From the NCBI GenBank assembly GCA_947499775.1, contig CANMPY010000157.1:1-5340 (forward strand): a stretch of DNA of 5,340 bases, written 5' to 3'. The stretch is from Bacteroidota bacterium (GTDB taxonomy: Bacteria; Bacteroidota; Bacteroidia; NS11-12g; UBA9320). Of this stretch, positions 1 to 5,340 are shown one piece after another; position 1 is the stretch's first letter, and each line of letters starts with the position of its first letter. The position numbers and the translations under genes are program-made. The notes beneath the pieces are model-generated. The model ran no database searches and was not told where the DNA came from. It was given only the letters and a program-made list of their open reading frames with translations.

Positions 1-1748
1 CTAAATCCATCGGCTTTAGGTTCTAAAACGGCAAACGACTCCACATCGGTTTGTTCTTGGGTTGCATCGCCCCTTCCAGCAATAAATGGAACGGTTACAA
101 GGTGTCCTGCATTTTTTGCAGCCTTTTCAATTGCAGTATTTCCTCCAAGTACAATTAAATCGGCCATAGAAACCGTTTTGCCTGTTGCACTAAATTCATT
201 TTTTATAGTTTCTAAAGTAGATAATACTTTTTTTAACTGACTAGGGTTATTGGCTTCCCAATTTAGTTGTGGTTCAAGGCCAATACGAGCACCATTTGCA
301 CCGCCACGTTTATCAGATCCACGGAAGGTAGAAGCCGATGCCCAAGCGGTTGAAACTAATTCGGAAATGGATAGCCCACTTGCATGTATTTTATCTTTAA
401 GCCATGTAATATCATCATTGCTTACGTCGGTTTTGGTTGCAGGGATTGGGTCTTGCCAAATCAAAACCTCGCTAGGAACTTCTGCGCCTAAATAACGGGA
501 AATTGGCCCCATATCGCGATGTGTTAGTTTGAACCATGCTCTAGCAAATGCATCGGCAAATTGGTCAAAATTTTCGTAGAAACGTTTTGATATTGGTCCA
601 TAAATCGGATCCATTTTTAAAGCTAAATCTGCAGTAGTCATCATAGGTGCATGATGTTTATTTTTGTCGTGTGCATCTATAACAAGGTTGGCAGCGCTTT
701 GGTCGGTTGGCATCCATTGATGTGCACCTGCAGGGCTCTTCGTTAATTTCCAGTCGTATTTAAATAAGGTTTCAAAATAGCCATTATCCCACGTAGTTGG
801 GTTTGGTTTCCAAGCGCCTTCTATACCACTTGTAATGGTATCGCCCCCTTTGCCTGAGCCATGCGTATTTAACCACCCCATACCTTGAGCTTCTATAGCC
901 GACGCTTCGGGTTCGCGGCCAACATGGCTGTCGCTTGCAGCGCCATGTGCCTTGCCAAAAGTGTGGCCACCCGCTACCAAGGCTACAGTTTCTTCATCGT
1001 TCATGGCCATTCGGGCAAATGTTTCTCTGATGTCTTTTGCTGAAGCTAATGGATCAGGGTTACCATTTGGTCCTTGGGGGTTAACATAAATTAATCCCAT
1101 TTGAACAGCTGCTAATGGATTTTCCAAATTGCGATCGCCAGTATAGCGTTTGTCGCCCAACCATTCTGTTTCGTTGCCCCAATTTATATCTTGTTCGGGT
1201 TCAGAAATATCGGCACGGCCACCAGCAAAACCAAAGGTTTTAAAACCCATAGATTCAAGGGCACAGTTACCCGCCAATATCATTAAATCAGCCCAAGAAA
1301 TTTTATTGCCATATTTTTGTTTGATGGGCCAAAGTAAAAAGCGCGCTTTATCTAAATTACCATTATCAGGCCAACTGTTTACTGGAGCAAACCGTTGGTT
1401 GCCAGTGCCTGCGCCACCACGTCCATCCGATATGCGGTAAGTTCCGGCGCTGTGCCAAGCCATACGGATAAACAAAGGACCATAATGTCCATAATCAGCT
1501 GGCCACCATTCTTGCGAGGTAGTCATTACTTCGTAAATGTCGTTTTTGATGGCACTCAAATCTAAAGACTTAAACGCCTCTGCATATACAAATCCTTTGT
1601 CCATAGGATTTGATAAGCTTGAATGTTGGCGAAGAATTCCTAAGTTTAATCGATTTGGCCACCAATCTTTGTTCGACGTTCCTGTTCCTGCCGCTGCTTT
1701 CATTTGCCCATTATGAAAAGGACATTTGCTGATATCTGAATTGCTCAT
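1..1748 (-). CDS. katG: Catalase-peroxidase KatG (partial, C-terminal end off the window)
   Basis: Haem b enzyme of the cytoplasm that removes hydrogen peroxide by catalase and peroxidase reactions. The frame is open from ATG at 1748 to the left edge, 582 codons; family members are about 720-750 residues, so roughly the last 150 are missing. The N-terminus (MSNSDISKCPFHNG) is typical and has no signal peptide. Visible active-site residues: distal Arg95, Trp98 and His99 in RMAWHSAGTYR; Tyr221 in LIYVNPQG and Met247 in FARMAMNDE, which with Trp98 form the Met-Tyr-Trp crosslink needed for catalase activity; proximal haem ligand His262 in GGHTFGKAHG; its partners Trp313 and Asp374; the mobile Arg411 in HRDMGP; and Ser307, equivalent to Mycobacterium tuberculosis Ser315. 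The spacing agrees with characterised KatGs, so the enzyme should be active. The second, degenerate peroxidase-like domain begins near residue 430 and is cut by the window edge. No frameshift is seen. The start is preceded by an A-rich leader without a Shine-Dalgarno sequence. Confidence 0.98.
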   Translation of the reverse strand, partial: MSNSDISKCPFHNGQMKAAAGTGTSNKDWWPNRLNLGILRQHSSLSNPMDKGFVYAEAFKSLDLSAIKNDIYEVMTTSQEWWPADYGHYGPLFIRMAWHSAGTYRISDGRGGAGTGNQRFAPVNSWPDNGNLDKARFLLWPIKQKYGNKISWADLMILAGNCALESMGFKTFGFAGGRADISEPEQDINWGNETEWLGDKRYTGDRNLENPLAAVQMGLIYVNPQGPNGNPDPLASAKDIRETFARMAMNDEETVALVAGGHTFGKAHGAASDSHVGREPEASAIEAQGMGWLNTHGSGKGGDTITSGIEGAWKPNPTTWDNGYFETLFKYDWKLTKSPAGAHQWMPTDQSAANLVIDAHDKNKHHAPMMTTADLALKMDPIYGPISKRFYENFDQFADAFARAWFKLTHRDMGPISRYLGAEVPSEVLIWQDPIPATKTDVSNDDITWLKDKIHASGLSISELVSTAWASASTFRGSDKRGGANGARIGLEPQLNWEANNPSQLKKVLSTLETIKNEFSATGKTVSMADLIVLGGNTAIEKAAKNAGHLVTVPFIAGRGDATQEQTDVESFAVLEPKADGF

Positions 1749-1778
1749 TTTATGTATTTGCTAAGTATAATAATTCTT

Positions 1779-1786
1779 CAAAAATA
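1779..1786 (-). promoter_or_regulatory. Candidate katG promoter, Bacteroidetes -7 element
   Basis: Read on the minus strand this is TATTTTTG, a full match to the Bacteroidetes -7 consensus TAnnTTTG. It lies 30 bases upstream of the katG ATG, which would give a leader of about 24 bases. No good TTTG -33 element is present at the usual 19-21 base spacing; the nearest is TTTC at about 17 bases. The match therefore rests on one element in an AT-rich stretch. A weak -33 box could mean activator-dependent expression, as expected for a peroxide-induced gene, but that is inference. Confidence 0.4.
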
Positions 1787-1823
1787 ATAATACTTTTTTA
1801 GGTGAAAGACTATTTTAAGTAAT

Positions 1824-1866
1824 AAATTCAGGTTATCGCCATTTAAACAAAATTCATAAAAATTCA
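1824..1866. repeat. Three short AAATTCA direct repeats upstream of katG
   Basis: AAATTCA occurs at 1824-1830, 1850-1856 and 1860-1866. The last two start 10 bases apart, about one helical turn, and all three lie upstream of the proposed katG -7 element. They could be binding sites for a regulator of katG, but seven-base AT-rich words recur easily by chance in this sequence. Confidence 0.2.
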
Positions 1867-1875
1867 ATGATTAAG

Positions 1876-1897
1876 CCCGCTCAAACTGAGAGCAGGG
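1876..1897 (-). terminator. Possible terminator hairpin downstream of ricT
   Basis: CCCGCTC (1876-1882) can pair with GAGC (1890-1893) and GGG (1895-1897), leaving A1894 as a single bulge and a 7-base loop. It sits about 110 bases past the ricT stop, between that gene and katG. On the minus strand it is followed by CTTAATCATT, which is T-rich but not a clean T run, so intrinsic termination is only plausible. A second small hairpin, listed separately, lies between it and the stop. Confidence 0.3.
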
Positions 1898-1910
1898 TGC
1901 CTTTTAGAAA

Positions 1911-1928
1911 GCTGCCGAAGTTTGCAGC
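1911..1928 (-). terminator. Small hairpin in the ricT-katG gap
   Basis: GCTGC (1911-1915) and GCAGC (1924-1928) form a perfect 5-bp stem with an 8-base loop. On the minus strand the next bases are TTTCTAAAAGG, a poor T tract. It could help terminate or stabilise the 3' end of the ricT transcript. The stem is short enough to arise by chance. Confidence 0.2.
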
Positions 1929-2005
1929 AAATCCAATAAATAAAAGGGTGTAGCTCTAGTAAAAGTGTTTTGCTAACCAATTCCTCTTCACCTAAAGGTA
2001 ATGCC

Positions 2006-3442
2006 TTATGGGTTTGGATTAGGGTCAGTATTGCGGTCTACATTTGTAGGGGTGTCGGAATGGGTTTGATTGGGGTGAGGTGCTTTGTGTTGGTTATTCC
2101 TCGTATTCGGGTTTGGGTGTCGATTCTGATTCGATTGGCCCGGGCGTTCATGCTTTGGTCGATTTGTATCTTTTGAAAATGTATTTTGCGGCCTATTGGC
2201 ATTCAACTGGTTTGGGGCATTGGGGTTTGCATGGCGAGGCCTATCGTTGTTTTGACGGTTGCGCTGATTTGGATTCGCATTGCGATTGTCGGGTTTATTT
2301 CGGTCTCTAAAATTTCTATCTCCTTGATGGCGTGTTTTGTTTTTGTGCTCTAAACGAGTGATACTCGAATCTTCAAGCATATCATCCACTTTATAGGATG
2401 TTTTTGACATTATTTCGGCCCCTAATGGTCGGTCAACCAAAGTGTCAGGAATTTCGCCACGTTTATTTTTTTCAATAATCTCGGTAACTTTATCAGCGGC
2501 AATTGGTATCCAATCTCCCGGTTTATCCTGATAAGCAAACCACATCATTTTCTTTAAAATATCAATTTTCTGGAGGCTTGCTGTACCTATTTTTGTATTA
2601 ACGGTCACCTTTTCAGTTCCAGGAAATGTGCCTAGCGATTCCATGTAGGTATCTAATTCGTAATTCAAGCAACATTTTAAACGTCCACATTGACCTGAAA
2701 GTTTTAGCATATTGATGCTTAAATTTTGAAAACGCGCTGCCGAGATGTTAACAATTTTATAATCGGTGAGCCATGTGCTGCAGCACAATTCACGGCCACA
2801 TGATCCTATTCCTCCTAATCGACTTGCCTCTTCGCGGTAACTTATTTGGCGCATTTCAATTCGCGTTTTAAAATCATTGGCATAGCGCTTTATTAATTCC
2901 CTGAAATCAACTCGCTCTTCGGCTGTGTAAAAGAAAATGACTTTTTTGCCGTCGGCCTGAAACTCAATATCACTAAGTTTCATTTCCAATTTCAATTCGA
3001 GGGCTATGGTTCGTGCACGCTCTAATGTGGAGGGTTCTTTTGCTTTATATTCAGTGTATTTTTCTTTGTCGGCTTCGCTAGCTACGCGGTATATTTTTTT
3101 AATGCTGGGGCTATTTTCAGTCAATTCTGCTTTTCGCAATTGAAGCCTAACTAATTCTCCGGTTAACGACACATGGCCTATGTCATGGCCTAAATCGCTT
3201 TCTAAAACAACGGCATCGCCGGTATATAATTCAAGGTTGCTGGCATTTTTAAAAAATTCTTTCCTACTGCCCTTAAACCTAATTTCAATTATATCAAATG
3301 GCGTATAATTTTCAGGTAAATCTATATCCTTAAACCAATCATACGTATTTAATTTATTGCAACTCGATGTGCCACACGAGCCATTGCTCTTGCACCCTTT
3401 TGGGCTACTGCCCGTTGTTGTTCCACATGATCCACATCCCAT
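2006..3442 (-). CDS. ricT: RicT/YaaT-like PSP1-domain protein
   Basis: RicT belongs to the PSP1 C-terminal domain family. In Bacillus subtilis it forms a complex with RicA and RicF that carries Fe-S clusters and assists RNase Y in mRNA maturation; the role in Bacteroidota is less defined. The 478-residue product has four parts. Residues 1-30 are Cys-rich (Cys3, 6, 17, 23, 28). Residues 34 to about 205 hold the PSP1 region, including the typical ERARTIALELKLEMKLSD stretch. Next come the family signatures GGIGSCGRELCCSTW (Cys215, 220, 221) and SGQCGRLKCCLNYE (Cys252, 257, 258), the latter inside the conserved core that runs to about residue 360. The rest is a low-complexity tail. The B. subtilis protein is about 275 residues, so the tail accounts for much of the extra length. 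The ATG at 3442 is preferred because the Cys-rich start is, from memory, common to Bacteroidota homologues. The gene diverges from odhA, has no Shine-Dalgarno sequence, and ends in TAA. The symbol is assigned by homology; the cellular role here is inferred. Confidence 0.93.
   Translation of the reverse strand: MGCGSCGTTTGSSPKGCKSNGSCGTSSCNKLNTYDWFKDIDLPENYTPFDIIEIRFKGSRKEFFKNASNLELYTGDAVVLESDLGHDIGHVSLTGELVRLQLRKAELTENSPSIKKIYRVASEADKEKYTEYKAKEPSTLERARTIALELKLEMKLSDIEFQADGKKVIFFYTAEERVDFRELIKRYANDFKTRIEMRQISYREEASRLGGIGSCGRELCCSTWLTDYKIVNISAARFQNLSINMLKLSGQCGRLKCCLNYELDTYMESLGTFPGTEKVTVNTKIGTASLQKIDILKKMMWFAYQDKPGDWIPIAADKVTEIIEKNKRGEIPDTLVDRPLGAEIMSKTSYKVDDMLEDSSITRLEHKNKTRHQGDRNFRDRNKPDNRNANPNQRNRQNNDRPRHANPNAPNQLNANRPQNTFSKDTNRPKHERPGQSNQNRHPNPNTRNNQHKAPHPNQTHSDTPTNVDRNTDPNPNP
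2009..2332 (-). other. Low-complexity Asn/Pro/Arg-rich tail of RicT
   Basis: These codons encode residues 371-478. I count 27 Asn, 16 Pro and 15 Arg among 108 residues, with much of the rest His, Gln and Asp and almost no hydrophobic residues, so this part is very likely disordered. Recurrent small units include NPN, RN and RP; the protein ends NPNPNP. The codon bias for AAY, CCN and CGN makes the plus strand conspicuously G+T rich here, which explains the spurious plus-strand open frames over it. The first part is basic and resembles RNA-binding linkers, which would fit a partner of an RNase, but that is inference. Confidence 0.85.
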
Positions 3443-3478
3443 ATATTATTTTAATTGATTGGTTTTATATTTAATTGG

Positions 3479-3512
3479 CGAAGATAGGGGATTTTTATGG
3501 AGTACTTTCAAT
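3479..3512 (-). promoter_or_regulatory. Weak candidate promoter for ricT
   Basis: On the minus strand TATCTTCG (3479-3486) matches the Bacteroidetes -7 consensus TAnnTTTG at all but one of its fixed positions. ATTG (3509-3512) lies 22 bases upstream as a possible -33 element, slightly longer than the usual spacing. Transcription would start about 30 bases before the ricT ATG. Both boxes are imperfect. Confidence 0.3.
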
Positions 3513-3659
3513 GGATATATTTTGAATTAAAATGGAATTGAATATGAATGTATAATTCCTGTAAATAAACGTGGAGGGCATCCAATTTTTGAGCAAAAGT
3601 CTACCGAATTTTAGTAGGGTTAAATATTAGGATTATAAAGGAGAGTTTTTAATAAATGC

Positions 3660-3690
3660 TTTGGGTTTAAAGGGCTTTCGCGTACTTTTG
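3660..3690 (+). promoter_or_regulatory. Bacteroidetes-type promoter of odhA
   Basis: TTTG at 3660-3663 and TACTTTTG at 3683-3690 are separated by exactly 19 bases. This is a complete match to the primary-sigma promoter consensus of Bacteroidetes (TTTG, 19-21 bases, TAnnTTTG). The -7 box ends only 11 bases before the odhA ATG at 3702, so initiation at the normal distance would leave a leader of only a few bases. Confidence 0.7.
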
Positions 3691-3701
3691 TGCCTTTATT
3701 T

Positions 3702-5340
3702 ATGATCGACCATTCTTACCTTTCAAATGCGGATGTAAACGCAATTGATTCCCTGTATAAACAATACCAAGTTCAAAAAGATTCTGTTGATTTTGGATGG
3801 CAAAAATTTTTCGAAGGATTCGATCTCGCGCTTCAAACTCAAAGCATTTCGCCCGAGCCCGTATCTGAAGATGCACTCAAAGAGATGAATGTTCTCAATT
3901 TGATTAATGCAGGTTATAGAACGAGAGGGCATTTATTTACTCAAACAAACCCAGTAAGGCAGCGCCGCGAATATCTTCCTCAATTAAATAGTGCAAATTT
4001 TGGCTTAACAGAATCTGATTTAGAAAAAACGTTCAACGCCGGTATCGAAATTGGTCTTGGTCCCGCTAAACTAAGTGAAATAATCCAATTTTTAGAGCAA
4101 ACCTATTGTGGGCATATTGGGGCCGAATTCATGTATATACTTGATCCCGAAAAGAAAAAGTGGCTCATCGAAAAAATGGAAAGTAGGCGCAATACACCTA
4201 ATTTTAGTATTGCCGAAAAAAGACGAATACTCGAAAAATTGAACCAAGCATCGGTATTCGAAAATTTTTTACACACGAAATATATTGGGCAAAAGCGATT
4301 TTCATTAGAGGGTCTCGAAGGATTGATACCCGCTTTGGATACAGCGTTAAATGTTGGGGCCAATTTGGGAGCCAAGCAATTTGTTTTGGGCATGGCTCAT
4401 AGAGGTAGATTAAACGTATTGGCCAATATTTTAGGAAAATCATACGAGGAAATTTTTTCAGAATTTGAAGGTAAAGCCTATATCGATGCCGTGTTTGAGG
4501 GTGATGTGAAATATCATATGGGATACAGTAGCCGAATCACCGCTACAAATGGCATAGAAATAAATTTAAAATTAAGTCCAAATCCATCGCATTTAGAAGC
4601 CGTAGATACGGTTATAAAAGGTATGGCAAGGGCAAAATTAGACTTAACGTATCAAAACAATAGCGATGCTGTAATATCGATATTAATCCATGGAGATGCC
4701 TCTATCTCTGGGCAGGGGATAATGTACGAAACGGTCCAAATGAGTGGATTAGATGGGTATAATGTTGGGGGTACCATTCATATTGTGGCTAATAATCAAA
4801 TAGGGTTTACCACCAATTATCAGGATGGCCGTTCTTCAATTTATTGCACCGATATAGCTAAGGTAACAAAATGCCCGGTATTTCATGTGAATGCCGACGA
4901 TGCAGAAGCCATTGCCTATGTAATGACATTAGCCGTAGAATACCGTCAAAAATATCATGAAGACGTTTTTATTGATTTATTGGGCTACCGCAAGTATGGG
5001 CACAATGAAGGCGATGAACCTCGTTTTACTCAACCCTTGCTATACAAGGCCATTTCGGCTCATGCCAACCCAAGTCAAATTTATTCCAAACAATTAACCG
5101 AAGCCGGAAATATTGAGGCAGAACTTGCTAAGGAAATGGAACAAAAGTTTAAAAAGTTGCTCCAAGAAAAACTCGATTTTGTAAGTGCTGATAAAAAAGT
5201 AAAATCAAATTTAATGCCTAAAAATATTTGGGCTAATTATAGAAAATCAGATATTAAAGACTTTGAACACTCTCCAAAAACGGCTGTTGCGAAGCTTGAT
5301 TTTTTAGAGATTGCCCAAAAAATTACAGATATACCTGAAG
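3702..5340 (+). CDS. odhA: 2-oxoglutarate dehydrogenase E1 component (partial, C-terminal end off the window)
   Basis: Thiamine-diphosphate-dependent E1o subunit (SucA/OdhA) of the cytoplasmic 2-oxoglutarate dehydrogenase complex; it decarboxylates 2-oxoglutarate and passes the succinyl group to the lipoyl domain of E2 in the TCA cycle. The frame is open for 546 codons to the right edge; E. coli SucA is 933 residues, so close to 40 percent is missing. Residues 4-45 (YLSNADV to EGFDLALQ) form the short N-terminal E2-binding segment. Further landmarks are KRFSLEG at 198-204; His233 in GMAHRGRLNVL and His272 in VKYHMGYSS, matching E. coli catalytic His260 and His298; and SPNPSHLEAV at 292-301. 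The ThDP/Mg motif runs from GDAS (Asp332) to NNQIGFTT (Asn365, Ile367). YGHNEGDEPRFTQP follows at 432-445. The start at 3702 fits the homologous N-terminus; no upstream in-frame start is credible. The E2 gene (sucB/odhB) often follows in this phylum and may lie just beyond the window. Confidence 0.98.
   Translation, partial: MIDHSYLSNADVNAIDSLYKQYQVQKDSVDFGWQKFFEGFDLALQTQSISPEPVSEDALKEMNVLNLINAGYRTRGHLFTQTNPVRQRREYLPQLNSANFGLTESDLEKTFNAGIEIGLGPAKLSEIIQFLEQTYCGHIGAEFMYILDPEKKKWLIEKMESRRNTPNFSIAEKRRILEKLNQASVFENFLHTKYIGQKRFSLEGLEGLIPALDTALNVGANLGAKQFVLGMAHRGRLNVLANILGKSYEEIFSEFEGKAYIDAVFEGDVKYHMGYSSRITATNGIEINLKLSPNPSHLEAVDTVIKGMARAKLDLTYQNNSDAVISILIHGDASISGQGIMYETVQMSGLDGYNVGGTIHIVANNQIGFTTNYQDGRSSIYCTDIAKVTKCPVFHVNADDAEAIAYVMTLAVEYRQKYHEDVFIDLLGYRKYGHNEGDEPRFTQPLLYKAISAHANPSQIYSKQLTEAGNIEAELAKEMEQKFKKLLQEKLDFVSADKKVKSNLMPKNIWANYRKSDIKDFEHSPKTAVAKLDFLEIAQKITDIPE

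Larger units (their letters stand above)
3443..3701. other. Divergent intergenic region between ricT and odhA
   Basis: This 259-base AT-rich gap holds the start signals for both divergent genes. I find no coding frame with a credible start, no tRNA and no convincing riboswitch-like structure. An AAAGGAG at about 3638-3644 precedes an ATG at 3657, but that frame stops after four codons. A weak inverted pair CTAC/GTAG lies at 3601-3617. Confidence 0.7.

Noticed and set aside
250..495. Plus-strand open frame of 81 codons
   Set aside because: It lies antisense to katG, whose conserved reading frame covers the whole stretch; the translation resembles no family I recognise.
1150..1440. Plus-strand open frame of 96 codons
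   Set aside because: Antisense to the highly conserved distal-haem part of katG; a coding shadow.
2010..2075. Several GGG/GGGG runs on the plus strand, a possible G-quadruplex
   Set aside because: The loops are long (up to 24 bases) and the runs are explained by Pro and Asn codons of the RicT tail on the other strand.
1970..2310. Two overlapping plus-strand open frames with hydrophobic-looking products
   Set aside because: They arise from the reverse complement of the Asn/Pro/Arg codons in the RicT tail. They look membrane-like only because of the G+T richness, and they have no supporting start signal.
3657..3671. AAAGGAG followed by ATG, a possible leader peptide before odhA
   Set aside because: The frame is only four codons long and lies within or upstream of the odhA promoter, so it would not be on the predicted transcript.
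3723..4443. Minus-strand open frames of 69, 96 and 79 codons
   Set aside because: All are antisense to the conserved E1o reading frame of odhA, with no recognisable product.
1..5340. A hidden mobile element, CRISPR array, toxin-antitoxin pair or defence system
   Set aside because: No transposase or nuclease motifs, no spaced repeats, no terminal inverted repeats and no unexplained coding space were found; nearly all of the window is three housekeeping-type genes.

Overview
This is an ordinary-looking chromosomal segment from a member of the Bacteroidota (Bacteroidetes). Three things point there: the genes are AT-rich and lack Shine-Dalgarno sequences; there is a perfect match to the Bacteroidetes promoter consensus (TTTG, 19-base spacer, TAnnTTTG) in front of the 2-oxoglutarate dehydrogenase gene; and the proteins resemble this phylum, notably a RicT/PSP1 protein with a Cys-rich N-terminus and an E1o N-terminus containing 'YLSNADV...FGWQKFFEGF'. 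The genus cannot be fixed from this window.

Layout: (1) Positions 1-1748, minus strand: the first 582 codons of catalase-peroxidase katG, whose C-terminal end lies off the left edge. (2) Positions 1749-2005: a noncoding gap with a probable katG -7 element, short AAATTCA direct repeats and two hairpins that may end the upstream ricT transcript. (3) Positions 2006-3442, minus strand: a complete RicT (YaaT-like, PSP1 domain) gene of 478 codons, with six conserved family cysteines, five extra N-terminal cysteines and a 108-residue Asn/Pro/Arg-rich tail. (4) Positions 3443-3701: a divergent intergenic region with one strong promoter (odhA) and one weak candidate (ricT). (5) Positions 3702-5340, plus strand: the first 546 codons of odhA/sucA, the E1 subunit of 2-oxoglutarate dehydrogenase, running off the right edge.

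The three genes look like independent housekeeping or stress functions: peroxide detoxification, an Fe-S regulatory protein linked in Bacillus to RNase Y, and the TCA cycle. katG and ricT share a strand but are separated by 257 bases with their own signals, so they are probably not one operon. odhA is divergent. I see no mobile element, CRISPR array, tRNA, rRNA, toxin-antitoxin pair or defence system, and no evidence of a previously undescribed system. The points most worth a second look are the almost leaderless odhA promoter and the two unusual ends of the RicT protein.
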